From: Nitrospira sp.
GTDB lineage: Bacteria; Nitrospirota; Nitrospiria; Nitrospirales; Nitrospiraceae
Direction of reading: 5' to 3'
Length of the DNA: 64,000 bases
Assembly: GCA_018242765.1 (NCBI GenBank)
Contig: JAFEBH010000007.1
Span: forward strand, 1-64,000
In this document: one piece after another, positions 33,008-43,717 of the stretch
Layout of the letters: each line of letters opens with the position of its first letter
How positions within the stretch are numbered: the first letter of the stretch is position 1
Notes under the pieces: generated by a model
Told to the model about the DNA's origin: nothing
The model's database searches: none
Seen by the model: only the letters and a program-made list of their open reading frames with translations
Position numbers and translations under genes: made by a program

Positions 33008-34825
33008 ATGACTACGATGCTGAATCGTATCGGGCCTTTCTTGCAGACGGTCGGGCGGGCACTATCGTTCGTGTGGCAGAGCAGTCCAAGTTTGGCTACC
33101 GCGAGTGTCGTGGTACGCGTCATTCAGGGGCTCCTTCCACTCGTGGCGTTGTATTTGACGAAGCTTTTGATCGATGCCGTGACTGAAGGACTGAAGACGA
33201 CTTGGGATGATGCTTCGTTGACCCACATCCTTGCGATTCTCGGCGGTGTAACCGGTGTGGCGTTGATTAGTGCTCTCCTCACCGCTGTCGCTGGGCTGGT
33301 TTCAAAAATACAATCAGAAGTCGTCACTGATCATATGTACGCAATCCTTCAAACTAAGTCGGTTGAAGTCGACCTGGAGTATTATGAGAATGCACGCTAT
33401 CAAGATACCTTACATCTGGCACAGCAAGAAGCGCCTTATCGACCGACCGCCATTCTCAATGCGCTACTCCAGATGGGGCAAAACACCATTTCCTTGCTTA
33501 CAATGGCGGTCCTACTGTGGTGGATGCATTGGGGTGTGATCCCAATCCTGATCCTGACGGCCATTCCCTATTTCCTTGCTAAGCTAAGACAGTCCAATCA
33601 ACTCTATGTGTGGGAACGAGAGCGGGCACCGCTTGACCGAAAGGCTTGGTACGTCAATATGCTGCTGACCCAAGCCGGTGCGGCAAAGGAGGTTCGGCTA
33701 TTCGATCTCGGACGTCGCTTGCAGCAGTGGTTTGCTGACGCACGATTGGTATTGCGTCAAGAACGAATCGCGTTAGAACGACGATGGATGTTCTCAGGAC
33801 TTGTCGCACAGATCATCGGTGTCGCCGGGGCTTTCGGGGTCTGTAGTGTGCTGGTCGTGAGAACCATTGACGGACTATTGACCATAGGTGACCTCGTCAT
33901 CTGTCTCCAAGCCGTACAACGGGCTTCAGGATTCCTCGAAGGCCTTGGGCAGAGCGTGTCCAGCTTATATGAAAGCAATCTTTTTCTCGCCACGCTGGGC
34001 GAGTTTTTGGGGCTGCAATCGCGATTGAGAACGTCAGCATGTCCCAAAGCGTTTCCTCGCCCAATTACCGAAGGGGTGGTGTTCGAGCACGTGTCGTTCC
34101 AATACCCACATGAAGAACGCGTGGCGATTCGAGACTTCACCTTTTCGATCAAACCCGGCGAGCGTGTCGCATTTGTTGGAGCGAATGGTGCGGGAAAGAC
34201 GACACTGGTGAAGCTCTTATGTCGTCTGTACGATCCATCAGGAGGGCGTATCCTGATTGATGGAACGGATCTTTGTCACTATGATATCACTGATGTGCGA
34301 GGTGCGGTCAGCGGAATCTTTCAGGACTTTGTGAAGTTTCAGTTGTCCGCGAAAGACAATATCGCACTAGGTGTCAGGGCTTCTGGGGTTGACCCGTTCG
34401 CTATCGTTCAGGCAGCGAAACAGGCTGGAGTTCATGAAACCATTGAACGATTACCGAAGGGGTATGAGTCATTACTCGGCAAGCTCTTCGATGGGGGACA
34501 TGAGCTGAGCATCGGTGAATGGCAAAAAGTAGCTCTCGCTAGGGCAATCCTGCGAGATTCACAAATTCTTATTCTCGATGAGCCCACCAGCGCGATGGAT
34601 GCCAAAGCAGAAGCAGAACTGTTCGAACGGTTTCATGAACTTGCTCAGGGACGGACGGCGATCTTAATCAGCCATCGGTTGTCGACGGTCAAGATGGCGG
34701 ACCGAATCTTCGTGGTAGATCATGGGCAAATTGTGGAACAAGGGACACATGACGAATTGATGGCACAGCAAGGCCTCTACAATAACCTCTTTCTCACTCA
34801 AGCTCAGCACTACCAGTACCAATGA
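33008..34825 (+). CDS. ABC exporter (fused permease-ATPase) of the RiPP cluster
   Basis: A half-size ABC exporter of 605 residues. Six membrane helices fill the first ~320 residues (SVVVRVIQGLLPLVALYLTK, MAVLLWWMHWGVIPILILT). The ATPase domain has Walker A GANGAGKTT (from residue 391), a variant signature LSIGEWQKVALARA, Walker B ILILDEPTSAMD and an ISHRLSTVK H-loop. No C39 peptidase domain precedes it, consistent with leader removal by the separate B2 protease. AGGGGG lies 11 bases before ATG 33008; a TTG at 32999 is less likely. It should export the mature peptide and may give self-protection. Confidence 0.9.
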   Translation: MTTMLNRIGPFLQTVGRALSFVWQSSPSLATASVVVRVIQGLLPLVALYLTKLLIDAVTEGLKTTWDDASLTHILAILGGVTGVALISALLTAVAGLVSKIQSEVVTDHMYAILQTKSVEVDLEYYENARYQDTLHLAQQEAPYRPTAILNALLQMGQNTISLLTMAVLLWWMHWGVIPILILTAIPYFLAKLRQSNQLYVWERERAPLDRKAWYVNMLLTQAGAAKEVRLFDLGRRLQQWFADARLVLRQERIALERRWMFSGLVAQIIGVAGAFGVCSVLVVRTIDGLLTIGDLVICLQAVQRASGFLEGLGQSVSSLYESNLFLATLGEFLGLQSRLRTSACPKAFPRPITEGVVFEHVSFQYPHEERVAIRDFTFSIKPGERVAFVGANGAGKTTLVKLLCRLYDPSGGRILIDGTDLCHYDITDVRGAVSGIFQDFVKFQLSAKDNIALGVRASGVDPFAIVQAAKQAGVHETIERLPKGYESLLGKLFDGGHELSIGEWQKVALARAILRDSQILILDEPTSAMDAKAEAELFERFHELAQGRTAILISHRLSTVKMADRIFVVDHGQIVEQGTHDELMAQQGLYNNLFLTQAQHYQYQ

Positions 34826-34861
34826 TATCGTACAGCCGATAACTCGGCACTAACGGCACAG

Positions 34862-35400
34862 TCATTTCATATTGCCAGACTTATTGATGCGTAGATTCGG
34901 TGGTAGCCCGATCGGCTCAAAATTCTTCAACAACGGAACATTATCTTTCTTCACCCACATGATGTCGTGATTATACGAATCGCGAGGGCCCGAGCCACCT
35001 GTGAAGGTCTTGCCGTCCGGTGTAAAGGTCCAGCACATATCTTCATCGGCCGTGTTGATGGTATCGCTGAGGTTCAATGGCTCCTGCCATTCACCCCGTG
35101 GGCTTTAGTAGGAGATCCACATATCATGGCCTCCTCAAGACCCCATGTCCGGGCGTGTACTAGTGATAATGAGGCTCTTCCCGTCCTTTGAGAGGCCAGT
35201 CCAGTGCATGTGGTCGCGGTAGGGTGAATTGATGCGTGGTCCTAAGCTCTCCGGTTTCTGCCGGATTCCGTCTTTCTTCTCGACTTTCCAGATGTCGCTG
35301 TCATGGGTGACTCCAGGCTGCTGATAGTTGAAGTAAATGAGGCCATCGGAAGCAATGATCGGACAGTGCTCTGGGTGACGCCCGCTTTAGTCAGCTTTGC
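34862..35400 (-). pseudogene. Remnant of a PD40-type beta-propeller protein
   Basis: Read on the minus strand: CPIIASDGLIYFNYQQPG, then HMHWTGLSKDGKSLIITSTR, GGHDMWISY, RGEWQEPLNLSDTINTADED and CWTFTPDGKTFTGGSGPRD, ending at SGNMK. These are WD40-like (PD40) blades with NLxxxINT and SxDGKxL signatures. In-frame stops interrupt it after PDMGS and after WISY, and no start is present at the upstream end. The gene is dead or is a fragment whose N-terminus has been lost. It converges on the ABC gene. Confidence 0.7.
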
Positions 35401-35408
35401 ATGTGGCA

Positions 35409-35999
35409 TTACGGCTGTAGCTTATTCGGTTGCAGCCCCACAACAAGTGCGTCATGCATGTCTTGTGGTAGAGATATCACCCCTTTGACAACACCAGGTC
35501 CACCGTGTCGCCAGTGAACGGTGAAGGTTCGGGTTGGAGTCTCACTTGGCAACATATACTCAGCTATTTGGAACGCGGCTTCTGTCCCACCATCAACGAG
35601 CGTGAGGGAGGCGAGTAGCCTGATTACTGGCCCGAGTTCCTTGAGGGTGATGGTGACCATCCTGTTGAAACGACCATGAGTTGAAGCCACTTCTGCTCCC
35701 ACCTCGGCTGGAGTGAGGTTGGGCAGGCGACGAAGGTCAGAGCTGGCGAAGCAACCAGAAGTTTGTAGAAACTCTTTTAGTCCAGCTTCGGCGGCAACCT
35801 CGCGCTTCGGCACATCTTTCTGAGCCGGGCGCCACTGGGGTGTCCAGAGAACGAGTGCTGAAGCTGCGTTGTCGCACACTGGAGTCTGAGGTGATGGTGA
35901 GATATCAACTTCCGTAGTCGCATAACCAACCAGTATAGCAGCGACAACCAATACAGCCAGTGAAGATACCAAGATTAATTGGCTGCGCATCGGTGACAT
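35409..35999 (-). CDS. Membrane-anchored or secreted protein, unknown
   Basis: The 196-residue protein starts MSPMRSQLILVSSLAVLVVA with an N-terminal hydrophobic segment, so it is exported or anchored. The mature part has two Cys (QTPVCDNAA and TSGCFASS) that may pair, and ends in a beta-rich half (IRLLASLTLVDGG, RTFTVHWRHGG). ATG 35999 or 35990 may start it; AGAGAGC lies upstream. No family recognised. Confidence 0.5.
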   Translation of the reverse strand: MSPMRSQLILVSSLAVLVVAAILVGYATTEVDISPSPQTPVCDNAASALVLWTPQWRPAQKDVPKREVAAEAGLKEFLQTSGCFASSDLRRLPNLTPAEVGAEVASTHGRFNRMVTITLKELGPVIRLLASLTLVDGGTEAAFQIAEYMLPSETPTRTFTVHWRHGGPGVVKGVISLPQDMHDALVVGLQPNKLQP

Positions 36000-36093
36000 C
36001 GAATGCTCTCTGCGAAGTGTGCGATCAGGAATGTGCTTTGCCAGTGTTGGTTCTCAGTAGGAGAGTGGGGAGACCATGGAGGTACGGTTGCGG

Positions 36094-36306
36094 TTAGCCG
36101 ATGTCTTCGTCCGAGCTTTTCCGAAGCTTTCTGCGGATGTCAGCGAATGATTTTGTCAGAGAGCTGTCGGGGGAAGTTCGAGTAGCACGGTGCATGGACT
36201 TTTTAGTGGCACAAAACCGGCCCACGTCAATCCAGGCTTCGCATCCGATGCAGATCGGTTCTGTCAGGAGGTGACGATCGTTTGAATTGTTGAAGAGGAA
36301 AGTCAT
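36094..36306 (-). CDS. Possible small protein, unknown
   Basis: ATG 36306 has AAGGATGAG just upstream on the minus strand, a good ribosome binding site. The 70-residue frame contains EPICIGCEAWIDVGRFCATK with three Cys and a basic Ser-rich C-terminus. Not recognised. The rest of 36000-36646 shows nothing else. Confidence 0.35.
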   Translation of the reverse strand: MTFLFNNSNDRHLLTEPICIGCEAWIDVGRFCATKKSMHRATRTSPDSSLTKSFADIRRKLRKSSDEDIG

Positions 36307-36646
36307 CTCATCCTTTACTGACTTGAAGAACCTTACCGTGTAGTTTCTTTTCTGCCCATTCCTCGCTCGTAGGTATGACCCCTTTGGGCTTCATCGAATG
36401 CATCCACCCCGGTGAGCTGTGCGTGGACTCTCGTCTCGTGAATGCCGGTCTAACTCTGGGCTTCAAAACTGTAACAGCAAGGACAATGCCACGTGCCGTG
36501 CTTTGTTTATCGGTCTGATTTTCAAAGGGAATGGTGACTTCCTGAAAATTCTTGATGCTGTGTCCCTGTATCCAGAAGGATGCAGATCTGTATCCTAACG
36601 TGCGTGGAGGAGGGGCGATGCAGGTAGCTGAAAGGATGGCAGGGAG

Positions 36647-37066
36647 CTAGATCTCTCCAGCATTCACTTGTCGAACGCGCTCGGCGGGGACGCTGAGAGC
36701 AGCCAAGAGGTAATCTTTCAATTCGTTGCTGTACGGTTGGACGGCAAGGGCCCGTTGCATACAAAGAAGCCAGGCATCACGCTCCTCATATCCGATTGGG
36801 AACCGTTTATGCGCTCCGGGAATGCTGATCGGCCCGTAGTGCTGCTGAAAAAGCCTTGGCCCCCCCAGCCAGCCACAGAGAAAGTACGTCAATTTCTTGC
36901 GTGATTCTGTGAGGTCAGGTGGGTGCATGTTCCGGATGCCTTTGGCTTCCGGCAAGCTATCCATGTTGGCGTAAAACTCATCGACCAGGCGAGTGATTCC
37001 GGCCAGCTCACCAGCTGCGTGATACGGAGTGCTGTGGACACTGTCTTCTCGTTCATTGATGGACAT
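36647..37066 (-). CDS. Group II truncated haemoglobin
   Basis: A 139-residue 2-over-2 globin. Visible landmarks are FYANM with Tyr32 at the distal B10 position, IRNMHPPDLTESRKKL, FLCGWLGGPRLF, GAHKRFPIG with His86 as the proximal haem ligand, and DAWLLCM with Trp99 at G8, typical of group II (TrHbO). Such globins bind O2, NO or peroxide, and are linked to nitrosative or oxidative stress defence, apt for a nitrogen-cycle organism. It is the distal gene of a minus-strand run behind the thiamine genes and starts 31 bases after the YgfZ-like gene. Confidence 0.9.
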   Translation of the reverse strand: MSINEREDSVHSTPYHAAGELAGITRLVDEFYANMDSLPEAKGIRNMHPPDLTESRKKLTYFLCGWLGGPRLFQQHYGPISIPGAHKRFPIGYEERDAWLLCMQRALAVQPYSNELKDYLLAALSVPAERVRQVNAGEI

Positions 37067-37097
37067 AGGTGTTCAGGCGTGTCGATGGAGAAGGCCG

Positions 37098-38189
37098 TTA
37101 CTGCCTGGTGTAAAAAGGCAGAGAATGGATGGTTGCCGGGTGCTTGCTACCCCCGCACTCCACGCTGAGTTTTGTTCCTGCTGAGCTGAAGTCCCGCAGC
37201 GGAAATCCAAACGCGATGGTCTTGTTGACCTGAAGAGAATGGACGGCGCTGCTGACCCAGCCGACTTCACGATCGCCGCTGTAGAGTTTGGCTCCATGGG
37301 GCGGCATGACGGAATCATCCAAGACAAGCCCCACGAGTTTGCGGCGTACAGTGCCATAGGTATCCATGCGCGCGACAACTTCTTGCCCTGGATAGCACCC
37401 TTTGTTGAGGCTGAACGCTTTGTTTTCAAGGTTGGCCTCGGGCGGAACGATCTCCTCGTTCAGATCAGGTCCAGCCTTCGGGAGACCGGCTTCCATGCGC
37501 AAGGCTTCTCGAGCCTGGGTTCCGATGGCCCTGACTCCAAACTTGGCCCCGGCTTCCATGGCAGTGGTCCATGCGGTCATCAAGCTGTCAGCAGGAAGCA
37601 GTATTTCGATATCGATTTCTCCCGTTTCTTCGGTCCGTAGTACCAAGGCTTGATGTCCGCCGATTTGTGCTGTGACAAAATCGACTGGCCTCATGTCTAT
37701 GACATCTACACCAAATGCGGACTGAATGACCTGAGCAGCTTTCGGTCCACTGATCAACAAGAGCCCCCACGTTTCGGCGCAGTCTTCCATCTTGGCCTTG
37801 GTACCGTAGAGCAGGAACTTGCGTAATGTTTGGAACGAGGTTTGACCGATTTCTCCGACATCCTCCAGCATCACGGCGTCTGCCTGTATGTAGAGGCGGA
37901 AGTACGTCAGCATCTTGCCTTTGTGGGTTAACAAGCTGGAGTAGCGGCCTTGTCCTGGGTGTAGTGGAAGAATGTCGTTACTGATAATGCTCTGGAGCCA
38001 CTTCACCCGATCCTCACCTATGACACGGAGCTTGCCACGATGAGAGAGGTCGGCTATCCCCACTGCGTGGCGGACGGCACGATGTTCTGCAGCTACGTCC
38101 CCATAGTGTATGGGCATCTCCCAGCCAGTGACCTCTTCAAAGGTCGCACCAAGTTGGGTATGTTGTTGGTGAAGGCGTGAGTATTTCAT
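37098..38189 (-). CDS. YgfZ/GcvT-like folate-binding protein
   Basis: The 363-residue protein has the aminomethyltransferase fold: N-terminal TGWEMPIHYGDVAAEHRAV and VGIADLSHRGKLRV, and the C-terminal signature KGCYPGQEVVAR, diagnostic of YgfZ-type proteins. YgfZ helps assemble or repair iron-sulfur enzymes using folate, whereas GcvT works in glycine cleavage. The KGCYxGQE motif and absence of other gcv genes nearby favour the YgfZ-like role. It fits neighbours such as ThiC and NadA, which need Fe-S clusters. ATG 38189 precedes MKYSRLHQQH; the ribosome binding site is weak. Confidence 0.85.
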   Translation of the reverse strand: MKYSRLHQQHTQLGATFEEVTGWEMPIHYGDVAAEHRAVRHAVGIADLSHRGKLRVIGEDRVKWLQSIISNDILPLHPGQGRYSSLLTHKGKMLTYFRLYIQADAVMLEDVGEIGQTSFQTLRKFLLYGTKAKMEDCAETWGLLLISGPKAAQVIQSAFGVDVIDMRPVDFVTAQIGGHQALVLRTEETGEIDIEILLPADSLMTAWTTAMEAGAKFGVRAIGTQAREALRMEAGLPKAGPDLNEEIVPPEANLENKAFSLNKGCYPGQEVVARMDTYGTVRRKLVGLVLDDSVMPPHGAKLYSGDREVGWVSSAVHSLQVNKTIAFGFPLRDFSSAGTKLSVECGGSKHPATIHSLPFYTRQ

Positions 38190-38235
38190 ATTCAGTCTGA
38201 AGCTCTAAAAGTCGTCAAGTCAAAGGTAGCAGACT

Positions 38236-38640
38236 TCAAAGACTTTCCGACGTGATGATATGGTTGTTCATGACTTCTTTTACCAGTTCTCTTGTCCGAG
38301 CAGAAAACTCATTGCGGGAGACGATCTTCGTCACACCGAGCGCCTTAGCACGGTGCCAGGTTTCGACTTCTTCGTGATTGGCAAATGCCAGTGTTGGAAT
38401 GCCTGTGAGCCGTGGATCCGTCTTGAGCTGTTCTAATGCGAGAAAGGCATTGAGGGTCAAGTCGTTCATATTGAAGATGATGGCACCAGGGCTCAACGCA
38501 AGGGCCTTATCGATAATGTCCTGTTGCGCACGAGCTTTTTCAAGCTGATAGTCCGGTTGACGCAACGCGTCCCGGACTTTGGTATAGAAGAAGAGATCAG
38601 TTACGGCGACAAGAATGGTACTCTGGTTTGCTTGGCTCAT
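38236..38640 (-). CDS. Pseudo-receiver domain protein
   Basis: A 134-residue CheY-fold protein from ATG 38640 (MSQANQSTILVAVTDLFFYT). The phospho-acceptor strand reads GAIIFNMNDLT, with Asn where Asp should be. The acidic pocket at the first strand is reduced to one Asp, and the Lys region reads VTKIVSRNEF. It therefore probably cannot be phosphorylated and acts as a protein-interaction or ligand-sensing module. It lies between the TPR and YgfZ-like genes in the minus-strand run. Partner unknown. Confidence 0.7.
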   Translation of the reverse strand: MSQANQSTILVAVTDLFFYTKVRDALRQPDYQLEKARAQQDIIDKALALSPGAIIFNMNDLTLNAFLALEQLKTDPRLTGIPTLAFANHEEVETWHRAKALGVTKIVSRNEFSARTRELVKEVMNNHIITSESL

Positions 38641-38716
38641 GTGGTGTATCTGGTATTTTGCTGGATTGGCTCTCAATAATAAGAAACAAGACGAACGATA
38701 AGGACCACACGCTCCG

Positions 38717-39232
38717 TCAATTAAGTGAACTCACCAATCGTCCAAGTGCCTTTCTGGCAAGTGCATAATCAGGGTCCAAGGTGAGTGCTGCCTTATACGA
38801 ATCGATGGCTTCCGTCCAGTTCCCTTTTCGCTCGTACACGCGGCCAAGATTGAGGTGGGGATAGGCAGGGCTCTCGTAACGTTTGGCCTGCATCGCTTTT
38901 TGAAACCAGGAGATCGCCTCGTCGAATTCTCCCTTCTCAATCAGGTACGCGCCGATATCATTGTAAGGGTTGCCGAATTCGGGATCCTGCGCGATGGCCT
39001 TGTGGCACTCCTCAATGGCATCATCGAGTCGCCCCATGAAGCTATAGGTCCACCCCAGGAATGTATAGGCTTCAGCGGTTGGATGGGTTGCAATTGACTG
39101 CTTGTACAGGTTGACCGCTTCTTCGAGTTCACCCTTCATTTGTCGCGCGAAGGCTTGTTGAAACAGCTCCCACGCCTGGCGCTTGTCTTCTTCGTGTCCT
39201 TCACCTTGGACAAGAAAATCTTGGATATTCAT
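38717..39232 (-). CDS. TPR-repeat protein
   Basis: The 171-residue protein carries about four tetratricopeptide repeats: AVNLYKQSIATHPTAEAYTF, LGWTYSFMGRLDDAIEECHK, GAYLIEKGEFDEAISWFQKA, LGRVYERKGNWTEAIDSYKA. It has no signal peptide and should be a cytoplasmic scaffold. It is encoded 58 bases downstream of thi4 in the same direction; a link to thiamine synthesis is not evident. Confidence 0.88.
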   Translation of the reverse strand: MNIQDFLVQGEGHEEDKRQAWELFQQAFARQMKGELEEAVNLYKQSIATHPTAEAYTFLGWTYSFMGRLDDAIEECHKAIAQDPEFGNPYNDIGAYLIEKGEFDEAISWFQKAMQAKRYESPAYPHLNLGRVYERKGNWTEAIDSYKAALTLDPDYALARKALGRLVSSLN

Positions 39233-39290
39233 AAGAATTAGTTGGGCATCGTCAGCTGTTCAGCTTCTATCCGGAGCTGACAGTCGAAGG

Positions 39291-40091
39291 CTATTCGTTC
39301 TTCAGTTTTTTCTTAATCAACTCTGCCCCATACCGGCCTGACAGCAACATCGAGCCGAAGGCTGGCCCCATTCGTGGTGTGCCATAGACGGCTGCAACGG
39401 CCAATCCGATGACAAAGCAATTCGGATAGACCTCTCCGGTGCGATCCATCACCTCTTCCTCAGAGCGCGAGACCCACATGGCCCCATTGCCTGGTACCGT
39501 CTTGTACAAGTTCCGTTTATGCAGGAGCTCAACCAGGACGGCATCGTGGCCGGTGGCATCCACGACGATTGTACTCTCAAGGGCGATGGGGTCGACATGG
39601 ATCCTGTCATGCCCAGCCATCTCGGCGGTCGTGTTATTCACTACAACACCTTCCAAGGAGGCATCCTGTCGAAGGATCAAGTCCACCACTCGCGTAAGGT
39701 TCATGATCCTGGCTCCAGCCTGGTAGGCGGCAGTAATGAGCGCACCGGTGGCATGGGGTGGATCAACCATGTACATGCCCGCACACTCGGTGATTTTCTT
39801 GCACGGCACGCCGATTTCTTCGAGAATCTCATTCGCAGGCTCACAAATCGTGGCCTTGTTCATGAGGTACCCACCGGACCAGAATCCGCCTCCAAGTGCC
39901 AGACTTTGTTCGATGAGAAGGGTACGAAACCCCATCGCAGCCAAGTCGTGCGCGCAAATCAGCCCTGATGGTCCGGCGCCCACAATGATGACGTCACTCT
40001 CGATCAGTTGATCGAATTCTTTGTAGTATTCCCGGGCAATTTGCCGGGTAATGTCTCGCTCTCGTAATGGAGCGGGTTTTGGCTTGGCCAT
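39291..40091 (-). CDS. thi4: Thiazole synthase, Thi4 type (probably sulfide-dependent)
   Basis: This makes the thiazole half of thiamine from NAD, glycine and sulfur. The 266-residue protein has the Rossmann motif VIIVGAGPSGL (Gly38-40), GGGFWSGGYLMNK and RMGPAFGSMLLSG. At the site where yeast Thi4 has the sulfur-donating Cys it reads DRIHVDP, with His165, as in methanogen Thi4 enzymes that use free sulfide and iron catalytically. It lies 9 bases after thiC, under the same TPP riboswitch. Both thiamine branches are thus regulated together. Confidence 0.9.
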   Translation of the reverse strand: MAKPKPAPLRERDITRQIAREYYKEFDQLIESDVIIVGAGPSGLICAHDLAAMGFRTLLIEQSLALGGGFWSGGYLMNKATICEPANEILEEIGVPCKKITECAGMYMVDPPHATGALITAAYQAGARIMNLTRVVDLILRQDASLEGVVVNNTTAEMAGHDRIHVDPIALESTIVVDATGHDAVLVELLHKRNLYKTVPGNGAMWVSRSEEEVMDRTGEVYPNCFVIGLAVAAVYGTPRMGPAFGSMLLSGRYGAELIKKKLKNE

Positions 40092-40100
40092 ACAGCTCTC

Positions 40101-42023
<1,923 letters not shown>

Positions 42024-42077
42024 TCATCTGTTTATCTGTGTTACGGTAGAGGCGAGGGCCGCAAGCGGTCACCCACA

Positions 42078-42115
42078 ATAAAAAAGCCGCCTCCCCAAAC
42101 TGGAGAACGCGGCTG
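42078..42115 (-). terminator. Intrinsic terminator of the TPP riboswitch
   Basis: On the minus strand AGCCGC (42109-42114 side) pairs with GCGGCT (42085-42090 side) and is followed by TTTTTT at about 42079-42085. It lies between aptamer and thiC, forming the expression platform. Confidence 0.85.
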
Positions 42116-42135
42116 ATTCCTCACAAGGCCCGCTC

Positions 42136-42230
42136 AAATCGGCTTCCCTACGCTGGTATTACCCAGGTCAGGTTGTGAGGGTCGTCCGATCGTTCGGACT
42201 CTCAGCCTCATGGCTCCCCTAGCTATGAAT
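42136..42230 (-). promoter_or_regulatory. TPP riboswitch aptamer controlling thiC-thi4
   Basis: Read on the minus strand it has CTAGGGGAGCC, then GGCTGAGAG (the conserved CUGAGA pyrimidine-sensing part), ACCCTCACAACCTGACCTGG and GTAATACCAGCGTAGGGAAG (the conserved pyrophosphate-sensing part). The two P1 halves (TAGGGGAGC and TAGGGAAGC) flank it. Together with the downstream terminator it should stop transcription of the thiamine operon when TPP is bound. Confidence 0.95.
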
Positions 42231-42395
42231 AGCTGATCCTAGTACTCCAACCCACCGAAGTCAATCGGCTATTAGGCCCATAGCGAATCTTCTCCTTTTG
42301 GGGTGAGGAGAATAGGACTTTTCCGCAAGGGAGGATTCGTTGAATGTAGAAGGGGCCTATCGTAGAATCAATCTCCTGACTTGGGAGGACGTATT

Positions 42396-43499
42396 GTGAC
42401 AGCTACCGCGACATTACCAAAGCCCATCACCGAGTACCAGGCGTTGTCGGCAGACGAGTTGTTTCGCCGAACGGTCTCAGCGAAACGAGTCCTTGGTGAG
42501 CGGGTCATGATACTCGGCCATAACTACCAGCGTGATGAAGTCATTCAACATGCCGACTTTCGCGGAGATTCGCTGTTGTTGGCCAAGCTCGCCGCGGAGC
42601 GTTCCGAACGACCCTACATTGTGTTTTGCGGTGTGCACTTCATGGCTGAGACAGCGGATATCCTCAGCCGTTCCCAGCAGACGGTGATCCTGCCCGATAT
42701 GGCTGCGGGTTGTTCCATGGCCGATATGGCTGCGATTGAGCAAGTCGATCAATGTTGGGAAGCGTTGGACCGTGTGGTCCCTGCTGATGAGACCGTGATG
42801 CCTGCGGTGTATGTGAATTCAGCGGCAGTGCTCAAAGCGTTTTGTGGTGAGCATGGGGGTATTACGTGCACGTCATCTAATGCCAAAGCCGTGATCGAGT
42901 GGTGTTGGGCTAGACGAGAAAAGATCCTGTTCTTTCCCGATGAGCATTTGGGCCGTAATACGGCGAACAAGATGGGGATTCCCCGTGAACAGATGATTGT
43001 CTGGGACCCCTATCAACCCAACGGTGGGAATAGTAAGGAGGCTATTCGGCGGGCCAAGCTGATCCTCTGGAAAGGTCATTGCAGTGTTCACCAAATGTTT
43101 CAGCCGGTGCACGTAGATCATTTCCGCAAGCAGTATCCGGATGGCAAGGTCATCGTGCATCCGGAATGCCATGAGGATGTGGTGAACAAGGCTGACCTGA
43201 TCGGCTCAACCGAGTTCATTATTCGGACCGTCACGGCTGCACCGGCCGGGACGACCTGGGCCATCGGCACCGAATTGAATCTCGTCAATCGTTTGAAGCA
43301 CGAGTTGGGAGACAAGAAGGTGTTCTTCCTCTCCTCCACGGTTTGTCAGTGCGCGACGATGTTTCGAATCGATGCGGCCCATCTCTGCTGGGCGATGGAG
43401 AATCTGGCTAACGGGCATGTCGTCAATCGGATTGTGGTACCCGAGGATGACAAGCACTGGGCGAAGGTCGCACTTGACCGCATGATGGCCGTCAGCTAG
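42396..43499 (+). CDS. nadA: Quinolinate synthase NadA
   Basis: This [4Fe-4S] enzyme condenses iminoaspartate and dihydroxyacetone phosphate to quinolinate for NAD synthesis. GTG 42396 follows GGGAGG with 8-base spacing and gives 367 residues. Motifs are ILGHNYQRDEVIQHAD, CGVHFMAETADIL, GGITCTSSNAKAVIEW, FPDEHLGRNTANK, HPECHEDVVNKAD, IGTELNLVNRL and VCQCATMFRID, with conserved Cys in several. It is divergent from the thiamine operon. Downstream is dispersed repeat copy B. Confidence 0.96.
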   Translation: MTATATLPKPITEYQALSADELFRRTVSAKRVLGERVMILGHNYQRDEVIQHADFRGDSLLLAKLAAERSERPYIVFCGVHFMAETADILSRSQQTVILPDMAAGCSMADMAAIEQVDQCWEALDRVVPADETVMPAVYVNSAAVLKAFCGEHGGITCTSSNAKAVIEWCWARREKILFFPDEHLGRNTANKMGIPREQMIVWDPYQPNGGNSKEAIRRAKLILWKGHCSVHQMFQPVHVDHFRKQYPDGKVIVHPECHEDVVNKADLIGSTEFIIRTVTAAPAGTTWAIGTELNLVNRLKHELGDKKVFFLSSTVCQCATMFRIDAAHLCWAMENLANGHVVNRIVVPEDDKHWAKVALDRMMAVS

Positions 43500-43508
43500 C
43501 GGACTGGT

Positions 43509-43607
43509 GAAAAACGCATCCAGTTGCGTGCTCGCGTCGCTCAAACCCTCAACGTACCCGGACCTGTACGCTTCGGGCTTTCGCTCGCTGCGGCCTTGCT
43601 GAACGAC
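43509..43607 (-). repeat. Dispersed intergenic repeat, copy B
   Basis: On the minus strand: GTTCAGCAAGGCCGCAGCGA, GCGAAAGCCCGAAGCGTAC, GTACGTTGAGGGTTTGAGCG, ACGCGAGCACGCAACTGGAT. These match blocks of copies A (2873-2967) and C (53860-53986). It lies between nadA and ileS. Confidence 0.8.
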
Positions 43608-43717
43608 GTTATTGACGAGTCCGCGAGAAGGGCAAGGACTAGTACCTCGCCAGCCATTCCTGTATAGTCCCCTCGATTCGGTATGATTATGATGTAAGTA
43701 CTCGGATTGTATTGTCC

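Noticed and set aside
29484..34825. Calling the cluster a true lasso peptide locus
   Set aside because: No cyclase gene and no acidic residue in the predicted core.
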